Below, piece by piece: positions 41,225-50,300 of a stretch of 64,000 nucleotides of DNA. The notes under the pieces are model-generated. The model had not been told where the DNA came from. It made no database searches and saw only the letters and a program-made list of their open reading frames with translations. The position numbers were made by a program, and so were the translations under genes. The DNA is taken from contig NZ_JACOGK010000013.1 of NCBI RefSeq assembly GCF_014269395.1, positions 6,279 through 70,278 of the forward strand, read 5' to 3'. This DNA comes from Megasphaera hominis. GTDB lineage: Bacteria; Bacillota; Negativicutes; Veillonellales; Megasphaeraceae. Each line of letters begins with the position of its first letter. Within the stretch, counting starts at the first letter, position 1.

Positions 41225-41901
41225 TAGTCGCCAGAAAGGAGGAGCGTCTGTAATTCTTGCGGCGTCTGTACGAGGTAGTCCGGCTGCAACGCTTCCAAAA
41301 AGGCCGGATCCCGGAAACCCCAGGTGACGAGGATAGAATCCAGGCCGGCATTATCTGCTGTGCGCTTATCTACCTCCGAATCGCCTATGTAGACGGCGTC
41401 TTCCTGGGCACAGCCCAGGCGCTTTAAGGCTTCCCAGACCATATCCGGCGCCGGTTTCTTTTGATAAAGCGGCGATTCACCCAGAGAAAACGTAACCAGG
41501 CCGGAGAAGAACTCTTCGTGCAGCGTCGTCACGGCAGCCTGGCCCTTGTTGGAAACGATCGCAGTCTGCCGTCCTGCGTCTTTTAGAGCCTGTAATAATT
41601 CGTGAATACCGGCGTACAGACAGGTGTGGCCGGCGCAATGAGCGCCATACCAGTCCTTGAATTCCCGGGCCAATTGTTCTTGTTCCGCCACCGGCAGATC
41701 AGGGACGGCCCGCTGAATCAGGCCAATATAGCCATAGCCCAGGCAGGCACGGACTTCCTGACTGGTTTTTTCCGGGAGTCCGTGCTGCCGGAAAATGTGA
41801 GCTAAGGAGTGGGTTAATTCATCTAACGTATCGAGGACAGTTCCGTCCATATCGAAAATAATCGCTTTATATGGTTTCATAATACATGCCGGAATCGGCA
41901 T
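41224..41901 (-). CDS. HAD hydrolase, phosphoglycolate phosphatase-like
   Basis: 225 residues; the ATG at 41901 is used because AAAGGAGG precedes it (short spacing); a later ATG eight codons on is an alternative. Motifs: IIFDMDGTVLDTLDEL, the Thr/Ser block IVSNKG, the Lys at YQKKPAPDM and the acidic YIGDSEVDKRTADNAG. The family removes phosphate from 2-phosphoglycolate and similar small compounds; AHGEs cannot be separated by sequence. An extended -10 (TGGTATAAT, minus strand, about 41930-41938) gives it its own promoter. Confidence 0.88.
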   Translation of the reverse strand: MPIPACIMKPYKAIIFDMDGTVLDTLDELTHSLAHIFRQHGLPEKTSQEVRACLGYGYIGLIQRAVPDLPVAEQEQLAREFKDWYGAHCAGHTCLYAGIHELLQALKDAGRQTAIVSNKGQAAVTTLHEEFFSGLVTFSLGESPLYQKKPAPDMVWEALKRLGCAQEDAVYIGDSEVDKRTADNAGLDSILVTWGFRDPAFLEALQPDYLVQTPQELQTLLLSGD

Positions 41902-42060
41902 AAGGCCTCCTTTGTTTAACATGCTTTTTATTATACCACGGAATGGGGACAGAGACGAAAAATTACGTCATATCTGCCTTTTTCTAAACTGGAAGTTGTG
42001 TACTATCTATGGTAAAATAGGGCTTAAGATTATGTTATAGGTTATAGAGGAGAGGATGAA

Positions 42061-44109
42061 ATGTCTAGTTATTTGCCGTATATCATACTGGCAGGCGTAG
42101 TACTTGTTTTTTTCGTTATTTGCCTGATTTTCTTTTCCGGCAGCAAGGCTGAAAAAAGCCATAAAAAGCAGGAACGGGAAGAAGCCCAGCAGTTAGCGCA
42201 AAAGAAAGCTGAAGAAAAGGCCGCATGGGCACAAATCGAAGCCTTGCACAATGAACGGCAGGCTGAACGGGCTACAGCCCGGTCGCATACAGCGCCGGTA
42301 CCCAAGATATCGACGGTAACCGTGCGGGAACGCCGGGAAAATCCGGAAGAAACCGCTTTTGTTACGACCAAAGGGGAAGCCGTTCGCCAGGATGGCCATA
42401 TTGTCTATAAGGCTGCGGACACGCAGCATAGCCATAAAACGGCAAAGGATAACCTCGACGCCACACGGGTCTTGTCACGTGATGAAATCATCGAGGCCAT
42501 GGATAAAGTAGATAAAGAAGAAGCAGCGGCTTTCAAGGCGGAAGCAGAGGAAGCCAAAAAACGCCGTGAAGAGGAAGCAGCCCGGGCAGCGGAAAAGGAA
42601 GCGGCAGAACGCCAGGTTGCTGAAGCAGAGCGCCGCAGAAAACAGGCAGAAGCTCTGCGCCAGCGGCAGGAACAGGCTGCGGCACATAAGAAGGAAGAAA
42701 CAAAGGAGGCCGGCGACCCTTCATTAGCTCACATGGCTGCCGTCGTTTCGGCAGACCTGGCAGCTAAAAATGCGCCTGCCGGCGAAGCGGCAGCTACAGC
42801 CGCCACGACAGTCATTCCTGCTGTCAAGGTAGCGGCTGCTGTTGCTGACAGTGCCGGCGACCAGACACAGATTATGCCGCCCGTGAAGGCAAGAACACAC
42901 ACCCTCTCATCCAATGCACCAGGTGATGAAACACGCCGCATGGAACCTGTACAGGTAGATACAGCCAGCAAAGATACCGGTGCGAACCGGCCTGTACAGG
43001 CTGCGGGCAAGACTACGGACAGACGGACCCAGAGCCGGGCTGCGGCAGAGGCCAGAAAAAGCCCATGGGGCAATGAATTACCGGCATCGGGAACAGAAAC
43101 ACGCCCTGTGTCCCACGATTCGATCTGGGCCTCGGATACGGTGGAAAATTCTTCTATTATCCGCGAATGTGCCCATCACTTCATGGGTCAGTATGGCATT
43201 GCCACAGAAGAATTTCAGCAGAATGTCAACAATATTACAGCAGCAGCCTTTAACCGTGTGGGCTGCAAAACCGATGCCGAACGGGAAAAGATGGTAGCAC
43301 CGCTTATCGTACAGGAAGCCCTGCAGAATTTGCAGAAGGCCTACGTGTCGGATCCACAGGATTATGTTGCCACAATGGGACTGCGTGCCTTTTATGATAT
43401 CGTCTGCTGCCCTGCCGTTTCTACACGGCACCTGGTAGCCATCGATGCCCTGAAAGTAATGCCTTACCTGAACCGTTCCCATTATCAGATTTTGGCTCTC
43501 TTGTTGCTCTTCCTTTACTCGCGTAATTCCCACAATGTAGATAAGGCGACATTTGGCCAATACATTGATAAATACGTCATGCCTTTCCTCGATCATTTTC
43601 CGACGGAACGGCCCTATTATCAGCAGCTCGACTATTTACATTGTACGGCGCTAGAAACGAAGGAAACACGCTTTGCCGAAATTCTGGCAGACTCGTATCC
43701 GCTCTTGTTCCGTTACCGTGGCTTTACAGAAGAAGAACTGCGCAAGGCCTTGAAAGGACAGCGGATTCCGCGGGAATATATCGTTCGCTCCTTTAATTCA
43801 CCGCTCATCAAGTTAGCTCTCGTCGATGATACGATGGCTATCCGCTACTTCCGCACAACCGGTATTACAGAACGGGAAATGCAGGACCGTCTCTTGCGTC
43901 TGGCTAAAAAACGGCCGTGTAATTTTGCCGGTGAGGAAGCCCTGGATGTCATGGAAGATATTTCGCCTATCCTGGCCGACTTGGGAGATATTTGGGATAG
44001 CACGCTCTTACGGATTTCTACTCTGTCTCTCTTGGGCCTCTATTTGGCACAAGGCTATGTGAAAGAAACCATTGGTGAAGAATTTGACCTGTCACGCTGG
44101 TTTGAATAA
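42061..44109 (+). CDS. Membrane-anchored protein with coiled coil, unknown C-terminal domain
   Basis: 682 residues. One N-terminal membrane helix (about 5-27) with only a few residues before it. Then a long Glu/Ala/Arg-rich coiled coil (about 35-230), a Thr/Ala/Pro low-complexity section with repeated ETR/QVDT words (to about 350), and a folded alpha-helical C-terminal domain of about 330 residues (SSIIRECAHHFMGQYG onward). No family recognised. The topology puts most of it in the cytoplasm. galU is 13 bp downstream and likely co-transcribed, hinting at envelope biology. Confidence 0.65.
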   Translation: MSSYLPYIILAGVVLVFFVICLIFFSGSKAEKSHKKQEREEAQQLAQKKAEEKAAWAQIEALHNERQAERATARSHTAPVPKISTVTVRERRENPEETAFVTTKGEAVRQDGHIVYKAADTQHSHKTAKDNLDATRVLSRDEIIEAMDKVDKEEAAAFKAEAEEAKKRREEEAARAAEKEAAERQVAEAERRRKQAEALRQRQEQAAAHKKEETKEAGDPSLAHMAAVVSADLAAKNAPAGEAAATAATTVIPAVKVAAAVADSAGDQTQIMPPVKARTHTLSSNAPGDETRRMEPVQVDTASKDTGANRPVQAAGKTTDRRTQSRAAAEARKSPWGNELPASGTETRPVSHDSIWASDTVENSSIIRECAHHFMGQYGIATEEFQQNVNNITAAAFNRVGCKTDAEREKMVAPLIVQEALQNLQKAYVSDPQDYVATMGLRAFYDIVCCPAVSTRHLVAIDALKVMPYLNRSHYQILALLLLFLYSRNSHNVDKATFGQYIDKYVMPFLDHFPTERPYYQQLDYLHCTALETKETRFAEILADSYPLLFRYRGFTEEELRKALKGQRIPREYIVRSFNSPLIKLALVDDTMAIRYFRTTGITEREMQDRLLRLAKKRPCNFAGEEALDVMEDISPILADLGDIWDSTLLRISTLSLLGLYLAQGYVKETIGEEFDLSRWFE

Positions 44110-44121
44110 GGAGGCAAGGGT

Positions 44122-44991
44122 ATGAAGAAAATTCGTAAAGCCGTTATTCCCGCAGCCGGGTTTGGCACGCGATTTTTGCCGGCTACAAAAGCAACACCGA
44201 AAGAAATGCTGCCCATTGTGGACAAACCGACCATTCAGTATATTGTAGAAGAAGCATTGCAGAGTGGTATCGAAGAAATCCTGATCATCAGTGGACATGC
44301 GAAACGGGCCATTGAAGATCACTTTGATACAAATATTGCCTTGGAGCTAAACCTGCAGGAACATCATAAGACGGAACTGTTACGAATGGTCCGCAGTATT
44401 TCGGAGATCAATATCCATTATATCCGGCAAAAGCACATGCGCGGCTTAGGCGATGCCATCCTCTGTGCCCAATCGTTCATTGACGATGAACCTTTTGCTG
44501 TACTGCTGGGGGACGATGTCGTCTACAATGAAACTGTGCCGGCCTTACGGCAAATGATCGATATGTATAATAAGGTTGGTGCTACCGTTCTGGGCTGTCA
44601 GGAAGTACCCCGGGATAAGGTATCCGCCTATGGCATCGTCAAGGGCGTACCTGCGCCGGATGCAAAGCTGATGCGGGTCACGAATATGATCGAAAAGCCT
44701 AGCATTGAAGAAGCGCCGAGCCGTATTGCCGTCTTGGGCCGTTACATCATCACACCGGATATTTTTGAAATTTTGCGCCGTACGGAACCGGGCAAGGGCG
44801 GTGAAGTACAGCTGACCGATGCCTTGCAAACTATGGCGTCCAGGGAAGCTGTCTATGCCTATTGCTTTACAGGCAAACGCTATGACGTAGGAGACAAACT
44901 GGGCTTCTTAAAAGCCACTGTAGAATACGCCTTGCGCCGTCCTGATTTGGGCCAGGAATTCCGGGATTATTTAAAAAGCCTTTCTCTATAA
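44122..44991 (+). CDS. galU: UTP--glucose-1-phosphate uridylyltransferase
   Basis: 289 residues, the usual GalU length. The nucleotide-sugar signature is AAGFGTRFLPATKATPKEMLP at the N-terminus, followed by VDKPTIQYIVEEA; further blocks are GLGDAILCA, LLGDDV and KGGEVQLTDAL. It makes UDP-glucose for polysaccharides and lipids. Ends at a strong terminator. Coupled with the unknown membrane-anchored protein. Confidence 0.96.
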   Translation: MKKIRKAVIPAAGFGTRFLPATKATPKEMLPIVDKPTIQYIVEEALQSGIEEILIISGHAKRAIEDHFDTNIALELNLQEHHKTELLRMVRSISEINIHYIRQKHMRGLGDAILCAQSFIDDEPFAVLLGDDVVYNETVPALRQMIDMYNKVGATVLGCQEVPRDKVSAYGIVKGVPAPDAKLMRVTNMIEKPSIEEAPSRIAVLGRYIITPDIFEILRRTEPGKGGEVQLTDALQTMASREAVYAYCFTGKRYDVGDKLGFLKATVEYALRRPDLGQEFRDYLKSLSL

Positions 44992-44996
44992 TATAG

Positions 44997-45038
44997 GGCA
45001 GGGAAAGCAGACGTTCGTCTGCTTTCCCTGCTTTTTTA
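44997..45038 (+). terminator. Terminator after galU
   Basis: GCAGGGAAAGCAGACG paired with the TCTGCTTTCCCTGC arm around TTCG, followed by T6. Confidence 0.93.
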
Positions 45039-45141
45039 TTTTCTCGGCCAGTAAACCAGCAGAAATAACATTGTGATTAGAAGAAAAAATGATAAGGTCA
45101 AAAAGGCAACGATGCTATACCTAAAGGACACCATAGAGGTG

Positions 45142-45170
45142 TTGATTATTGAGAATTTGCATGCTATACT
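45142..45170 (+). promoter_or_regulatory. Promoter of rseC-like gene
   Basis: TTGATT (45142-45147), 17-base spacer, TATACT (45165-45170), with extended TGC. Confidence 0.7.
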
Positions 45171-45229
45171 AGCTTTGAAAAGCAAAAGATAATTATTCTT
45201 CATAACATAGGATGAAAGAAGGGGTCTTT

Positions 45230-45649
45230 ATGAAGATCGAAGAAGGTACGATCGTAGGGATCAACGATAATGGATTGGCAGATGTGAAGGTTGGCCGTCA
45301 TTCCGATTGCATGGCTTGCGGTGCTTGCGATGGCGCACAAAATATAGTCGTTCAGGCGTTAAATCCTGTAGGCGCTGAAGTGGGGCAGCATGTCAAGTTT
45401 GAAATGCGGGAAACGAACATCGTCATTGGCGCGTTTGTCTGTTTTGTCATGCCCCTCCTGGTTGCGGCAGCAGGCGTGTTTATCGGCCATTGGATCGCCC
45501 TTTCCCAGGGACTGAATGAAATTAACCTGGAAATTGCCGGCGGCATTATCGGTTTTCTCCTCGGCGCTGTCGGTGTCAAGCTCTTTGACCGTTCTTTAAG
45601 CAACGATGCCAATGCAAAACCGAAGATTGTCGAAGTACTAGTCAGATAA
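45230..45649 (+). CDS. rseC: RseC/MucC-like membrane protein with Cys cluster
   Basis: 139 residues from the ATG at 45230 behind AAGAAGGGG. The N-terminal soluble part has DCMACGACDG, a CxxCxxC site that can bind Fe-S. Two membrane helices follow (about 65-90 and 103-125). The family includes RseC and SoxR-reducing-system partners, tied to redox control in the inner membrane. No rnf or sigmaE genes are near, so its partner is unknown. Stand-alone unit between terminators. Confidence 0.82.
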   Translation: MKIEEGTIVGINDNGLADVKVGRHSDCMACGACDGAQNIVVQALNPVGAEVGQHVKFEMRETNIVIGAFVCFVMPLLVAAAGVFIGHWIALSQGLNEINLEIAGGIIGFLLGAVGVKLFDRSLSNDANAKPKIVEVLVR

Positions 45650-45654
45650 GTGAC

Positions 45655-45698
45655 AAAAAGCCCCTTCCGGAACGAGTGCTCTGGAAGGGGCTTTTTTC
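45655..45698. terminator. Bidirectional terminator after rseC-like gene
   Basis: AAAAAGCCCCTTCC/GGAAGGGGCTTTTT around a loop of about 14 bases. It serves both rseC and the minus-strand gene. Confidence 0.93.
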
Positions 45699-45717
45699 GT
45701 TATACTGGTACGCGTTG

Positions 45718-46767
45718 TCAGTGGGGAACTTTATCTGCCAGCTGCAGTGTCGAACCATCTGCACGGGTAATGCCTGTAATGCGCAGGTGGCTGTGCGTGC
45801 CGTCTAAATTGGTGCGCGTTATGAGCGCATACTGGCTGGGAATCATAGGATTTAACAGGAACTGGCTCGTATGGGCCTGATTGGATATAACCGGTGACAA
45901 GTGGATCGTACCGGAATAGAGGATGGCCTTGTCAGCATCCCGCTGTAATTCATAGAGACCGTGGATTTCCTGAATCCCTGTGTTTCCGGTAATGACAGGC
46001 GTATACGTAAGGCGCAGAAAGGTTTGTTGGCCATCGCCGTGAATGAGCGTTGCTGACGTATTTTTTAAGGTGACCAGCGCATCTATTTGCTGTTGCAGGG
46101 ACGCGTTATACGTTGCCAGCGCCTGGGAGCGGGCCGTGTCGATGTGATCGATGAACGCTTTAGGATCGGCCAGGCCGCTGACCTGCCAGACATGCGGCGA
46201 AATACGGGTGAATTGAATCCGGCAGGGAATATACGCTTGTAATTCATCATTGTAAAGGGTAATATCCATTTCGGCGTGGGTACTGTCTGTTTTGTGGGCG
46301 AACTCATGGCCTGCATAATGCCAGCCTGTCAGGGGGATAGGGGCATTTAGGGCCTGCAGACAAGCCTTGAGCGAATCCTCCATGCCCTTGCGTTCCAGTC
46401 CGTTTGCCTGGGGCTGTAAGGACAGTGTAACCAGGCGGCTGCTGTCGTCAATAAAATCAGTGCGCAAGGGGGCCCAGGCTGTACGCAGGATAGGAAAGGA
46501 GTCAATACCGCTGACATTGGCCGAAAGCGTATCAAAGATCTGGGCGGCGATATTTTTAGAGTCTGTTAAGGCATTGGTTTTCTCGCTGTCCTCCTGCTGA
46601 ACGGCTACGACGAGCTGCTTGAATGAATAGTCCGGCGTAGCTTTATAGACTTCTTCATAGGCGCCAATGGCAGCCTCTATACAAAGTAAAATGATAAATA
46701 AGGCTGCCAGGATGGAGACGTCCGGTGTAGGAATTTTATGTTTTTTCAAGAATAAAACCTTCTTCAT
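45718..46767 (-). CDS. Membrane-anchored extracytoplasmic protein, unknown
   Basis: 349 residues starting at the ATG at 46767; an ATG at 46800 overlaps the promoter -10 (TGGTATAAT, minus strand) and so is before the transcript start. No clear ribosome site at 46767. One N-terminal membrane helix (about 15-37) and a long soluble region rich in beta-strand and Gln/Thr, with DYSFKQLVVAVQQEDSEK near the anchor, resembling DUF2939-like domains. Function not recognised. Convergent with rseC, divergent from the nucleoside kinase gene. Confidence 0.6.
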   Translation of the reverse strand: MKKVLFLKKHKIPTPDVSILAALFIILLCIEAAIGAYEEVYKATPDYSFKQLVVAVQQEDSEKTNALTDSKNIAAQIFDTLSANVSGIDSFPILRTAWAPLRTDFIDDSSRLVTLSLQPQANGLERKGMEDSLKACLQALNAPIPLTGWHYAGHEFAHKTDSTHAEMDITLYNDELQAYIPCRIQFTRISPHVWQVSGLADPKAFIDHIDTARSQALATYNASLQQQIDALVTLKNTSATLIHGDGQQTFLRLTYTPVITGNTGIQEIHGLYELQRDADKAILYSGTIHLSPVISNQAHTSQFLLNPMIPSQYALITRTNLDGTHSHLRITGITRADGSTLQLADKVPH

Positions 46768-46896
46768 ATATAACAAATAGAGAGAACGGATTAAAATCAT
46801 TATACCATTTTTGTAAAAATAAACGTATAATATTTCTAGATGTATTTGCCAGAAATAAACCGGCTGGAATAAAATGAAGAAAGAGGAGACGCATAG

Positions 46897-48537
46897 ATGA
46901 TTACTTTACACGATAAAACAAATAAAAAAGTCTATGAAGTTCCGGAAGGAACGACGTTATTGGCCATTAGCCAAAAGGAATATCCTCAGGCCAAACCACG
47001 CATTGCCGCTGCGTTATATAACAATGAAATGGCAGGCCTGCAGACGAAGGTCCATGCCGATGGGGACATTGAATGGTTTTCCCTGGCAACGACGGAGGGC
47101 AATCAGTGTATTGTACGCACGGCTATTTTTCTTTTGGTCCGGGCTGTATCGGATCTCTATCCCCAGGGCAAGGTGCTTGTCAAGCATGCCCTGCGTAAGT
47201 CCCTTTATTGTGAACTGGAGCTGGGACATACGGTTACCCTGCACGATGTAGAAGAAATAAAAAAACGGATGGAGGAAATCGTCGAGCAGGATGAAACGAT
47301 TACCCAGGTCGTAGCCAGCGCCGACACAGCCATGGCCATGTGCCGCAACCGCGGCATGACGCGGGAGGCGGAACTGTTGCAGCACGTAGACGTGACGCAT
47401 ATTATGGCCTACCAGTGCGGCCAATGCTTTGACTACTACATGGGCCCGCTCTTGCCAAGCATGGGCTATTTGACCTGCTTCAACCTGCGCCTCTATGCGC
47501 CTGGAATCATTTTGGAATATCCTAAGGTGGAAAATCCGGAAGAATTGCCGGAATATAAGGAAATTCCCAAGATGGCCCGCCTCTTCCTGGATGCAGAAGA
47601 ATGGGGCCGTATCGTACGCTGCGAATACGTATCGGACTTGAATCATTATATTGAAAATGGTACGATACAGGAGATTATCGATATGGCAGAAGCCTTGCAG
47701 GAAAAGAAGCTGGGCCAGATTGCCGATTATATCGTCAATCAAAAGCCCGGTATCAAAGTCGTATTGATCGCCGGGCCGTCATCAGCCGGCAAGACGACCT
47801 TTTGCAAGCGCTTGACGACGCAGCTGCGCGTCGTAGGTCTCCGGCCGGTACGTATTTCCCTGGATGATTATTTTTATAATCGCGAAGATACGCCGCGCAA
47901 TCCCGATGGCAGTTATGATTTTGAATCGTTGCGGGCTATTGACGTACCCTTGTTCAATCAGCAAATAGATGATCTGAGTCAGGGCAAGGAAGTCTATTTA
48001 TCGCGTTTTGATTTCGTAACGGGCCAGCGTCATTTCGACGAAAAGCCTACCGTCCTTGAGGCCAATCAGCCTATTGTCGTCGAAGGCCTGCACGCGTTAA
48101 ACGATTCCCTGACCTACATGCTGCCGCGCTATGAAAAGGTGAAGATTTCCCTGGGTGTGCTGACGCAGATACGTATTAACGACCACAACCGTATTTCTAC
48201 ATCGGACACGCGGATTATCCGCCGTCTCGTACGAGACCATCAGTTCCGCGCCCGTGGTCCGCAGGCGACATTAGAAATCTGGAGTGACGTCCGCCGTGGA
48301 GAAGAAACGAATATTTACCCTTATCAGGAAGATGCCGATACCATTTTTAATACGGCCTTGCCCTACGAACTGTCTGTACTCAAGCCCTTTGCGGAACCAC
48401 TCTTAGCTTCTGTAGAACCGGATAATCCTTATTATGCAGAAGCCCAGCGGCTGCTCCTCTTTTTAAAACCCTTCCGTTCTGTCGACGCGTCCGTCGTACC
48501 GAATAATTCCTTATTGCGGGAATTTATCGGCAAATAG
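46897..48537 (+). CDS. TGS-domain nucleoside (uridine-type) kinase
   Basis: 546 residues. An N-terminal TGS-like domain (about 1-65) and an aminoacyl-tRNA-synthetase-like second domain (about 68-200) precede a P-loop kinase of the PRK/uridine kinase class: VVLIAGPSSAGKTT with the P-loop at 293-300, then RISLDDYFYNRED and a FNQQIDDLSQG region and VVEGLHALND. Such long nucleoside kinases are common in Clostridia-type bacteria and phosphorylate uridine or cytidine, but the synthetase-like part is of unknown use. GAGGAGA precedes the ATG. Confidence 0.88.
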   Translation: MITLHDKTNKKVYEVPEGTTLLAISQKEYPQAKPRIAAALYNNEMAGLQTKVHADGDIEWFSLATTEGNQCIVRTAIFLLVRAVSDLYPQGKVLVKHALRKSLYCELELGHTVTLHDVEEIKKRMEEIVEQDETITQVVASADTAMAMCRNRGMTREAELLQHVDVTHIMAYQCGQCFDYYMGPLLPSMGYLTCFNLRLYAPGIILEYPKVENPEELPEYKEIPKMARLFLDAEEWGRIVRCEYVSDLNHYIENGTIQEIIDMAEALQEKKLGQIADYIVNQKPGIKVVLIAGPSSAGKTTFCKRLTTQLRVVGLRPVRISLDDYFYNREDTPRNPDGSYDFESLRAIDVPLFNQQIDDLSQGKEVYLSRFDFVTGQRHFDEKPTVLEANQPIVVEGLHALNDSLTYMLPRYEKVKISLGVLTQIRINDHNRISTSDTRIIRRLVRDHQFRARGPQATLEIWSDVRRGEETNIYPYQEDADTIFNTALPYELSVLKPFAEPLLASVEPDNPYYAEAQRLLLFLKPFRSVDASVVPNNSLLREFIGK

Positions 48538-48564
48538 GGCGGACAGGCGTCAGATAATTAATCA

Positions 48565-48593
48565 TTGACAAAGCATAGACTGATGGATATAAT
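48565..48593 (+). promoter_or_regulatory. Consensus promoter of yceD-rpmF
   Basis: TTGACA (48565-48570), 17-base spacer, TATAAT (48588-48593): a perfect match to the sigma-70 consensus. Confidence 0.92.
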
Positions 48594-48614
48594 AGTATAG
48601 TCGAGGTAGAAATA

Positions 48615-49109
48615 ATGAAACTACAAGTCGAAGAAGCACTCAAGGCTGAAGGAAAGCAATTTCCTTTTTCCTTTCAAAAACCGGCTGCCGAACTGGGTGA
48701 TGTAGACGCTTTTCCCTGGAAAAGCCATGATGTGGCTGTGGAAGGCACGTTTTGGTTCGATGGCAACCATCTGGTTGTACAAGGAACTGTACATACAACG
48801 GGTATGTATTCCTGCAGTCGCTGCCTGACACCGGTATCGGTGGATCGGAATGCAACACTGTCTGAAGTCTATGGTACGGAAGCAGAGCTTCCCGAAGATA
48901 TACTGCCTTATAACGGTGAGTATATTGATCTGACGGAGACAATTAGAGAAATCTTGATCCTCAGCGAGCCTATGAAGGTATTGTGCCGGCCTGATTGCAA
49001 AGGGCTTTGTCCGCAATGCGGTGCAGACCTAAACCAAGGACCCTGTAGTTGTCCTACCGACAGTATTGACCCAAGAATGGCTGTCTTGGGGAAGTTACTT
49101 AAAAACTAG
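48615..49109 (+). CDS. yceD: YceD (DUF177) 23S rRNA accumulation protein
   Basis: 164 residues. Two Cys sites: CSRCL near the middle and a C-terminal CRPDCKGLCPQCGADLNQGPCSC zinc-like cluster. DUF177 proteins affect 23S rRNA amounts and are almost always followed by rpmF, as here (36 bp). GAGGTAG precedes the ATG, behind a perfect consensus promoter. Confidence 0.92.
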   Translation: MKLQVEEALKAEGKQFPFSFQKPAAELGDVDAFPWKSHDVAVEGTFWFDGNHLVVQGTVHTTGMYSCSRCLTPVSVDRNATLSEVYGTEAELPEDILPYNGEYIDLTETIREILILSEPMKVLCRPDCKGLCPQCGADLNQGPCSCPTDSIDPRMAVLGKLLKN

Positions 49110-49145
49110 AACAATCACGTACCATGATTTAAGGAGGTGCAGAAC

Positions 49146-49331
49146 ATGGCAGTACCAAAGAACAGATTATCCCAGACTCGTCAGAAAATGCGTCGTGCCA
49201 ACTGGAAGTTGACAGCACCGGGTTTTGTTGAATGCCCGCAGTGCCACGAAGCAGTAATGCCTCATCATGTATGCCCGACTTGCGGCTACTACAAAGGCAA
49301 ACAGGTTGTTAACAACACTACAGCTGAATAA
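49146..49331 (+). CDS. rpmF: 50S ribosomal protein L32
   Basis: 61 residues, starting MAVPKNRLSQTRQ at the ATG at 49146 with AAGGAGG upstream. Zinc finger with CPQCHEAV and CPTCGYYKG. Co-transcribed with yceD; a terminator follows, so plsX-fabH, the usual downstream genes, are absent here. Confidence 0.97.
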   Translation: MAVPKNRLSQTRQKMRRANWKLTAPGFVECPQCHEAVMPHHVCPTCGYYKGKQVVNNTTAE

Positions 49332-49336
49332 GAGTT

Positions 49337-49380
49337 CGACATAAAAAAGAGTATCCTTGCGAGGGTGCTCTTTTTTGTCG
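49337..49380 (+). terminator. Terminator after rpmF
   Basis: AAAAAAGAG/CTCTTTTTT pairing, extended by CGAC/GTCG ends, with the loop holding ATCCTTGCGAGGGT. Confidence 0.85.
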
Positions 49381-49454
49381 ATTCCGATACAGAAATACCT
49401 AAAAAGCATGAAATGCTCATACGAGATAAGTATGCTCTATGGCTGGATATAGCG

Positions 49455-49483
49455 TTCACAGGCCTGCTCCCTTGATGTATAAT
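49455..49483 (+). promoter_or_regulatory. Promoter of flavodoxin lipoprotein gene
   Basis: TTCACA (49455-49460), 17-base spacer, TATAAT (49478-49483). Confidence 0.7.
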
Positions 49484-49558
49484 AGAACGTAGTAATAAAT
49501 GATTTCCCGGGCGCCTTCAAGCGGGCCCGGCAAGGGGATTACACAAGGGGGTATTCCA

Positions 49559-50188
49559 ATGAAAATGAAAAAGATATTGGTTCTGGCCTTAGGCCTGCTC
49601 ATGGTATTTGGCCTTTCGGCCTGTGGCAACAAAGCAGATTCGGCTTCCGGAGCGTCTGCAAAGGAAACGAAGACGGAAGCTTCAGCTCAGGCTATTAAGC
49701 ATGACGGCAAAGTCCTGGTCGTGTATTACTCGGCTTCGGGACATACGAAAAATGTAGCCTCGTACATCGCCACGGCAACCAAAGGCGACGTCCTGGAACT
49801 GCAGCCGGCTCAGCCGTATAGTGAAGCTGATTTGGACTATAATAATGATACGAGCCGCGTATCCAAGGAACACAAGGATGAAAGTCTGCGTAACGTGCCG
49901 CTGGTAAAGGATAAAGTGGACAACTGGTCGTCGTACGATACGGTTTTCATTGGCTATCCTATTTGGTGGGGAATCGCTGCCTGGCCGGTCGATACGTTTG
50001 TAAAAGCCAATGACTTTACCGGTAAGACGGTCATTCCGTTCGCTACCTCCTATAGCTCTGGTCTTGGTGAAAGCGGTAAGCTCCTGCAGAAAATGGCAGG
50101 CACGGGCAACTGGCTGGAAGGCAAACGGTTCCCGTCTGGTGCATCACAGCAGGATGTACAGGATTGGATAAAAACCCTAGGCTTCTAA
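49559..50188 (+). CDS. Flavodoxin-domain lipoprotein
   Basis: 209 residues from the ATG at 49559, twelve bases after AAGGGGG. A signal with lipobox (VFGLSAC) predicts lipid anchoring outside the cytoplasmic membrane. After a Ser/Ala/Lys linker comes a flavodoxin fold of the Flavodoxin_4 kind: VLVVYYSASGHTKNVA (FMN phosphate loop), VFIGYPIWWGIAAWPV, and ATSYSSGLGES. Secreted FMN-dependent reductases are rare. Possible roles are quinone or extracellular electron transfer. Own promoter and terminator. Confidence 0.88.
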   Translation: MKMKKILVLALGLLMVFGLSACGNKADSASGASAKETKTEASAQAIKHDGKVLVVYYSASGHTKNVASYIATATKGDVLELQPAQPYSEADLDYNNDTSRVSKEHKDESLRNVPLVKDKVDNWSSYDTVFIGYPIWWGIAAWPVDTFVKANDFTGKTVIPFATSYSSGLGESGKLLQKMAGTGNWLEGKRFPSGASQQDVQDWIKTLGF

Positions 50189-50200
50189 CAGCTTGGATAA

Positions 50201-50246
50201 CAGCGGGGCAGCATGCATATAACGCATGCTTGTCCCGCTCTTTTTG
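50201..50246 (+). terminator. Terminator after flavodoxin gene
   Basis: AGCGGG/CCCGCT outer arms with inner GCATGC/GCATGC pairing and a CTTTTTG tail. Confidence 0.85.
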
Positions 50247-50300
50247 TTTCGTAAAAATGACGTAAAACAAGTGCCTATCTGTACCATCCGGCCTGTTTCA

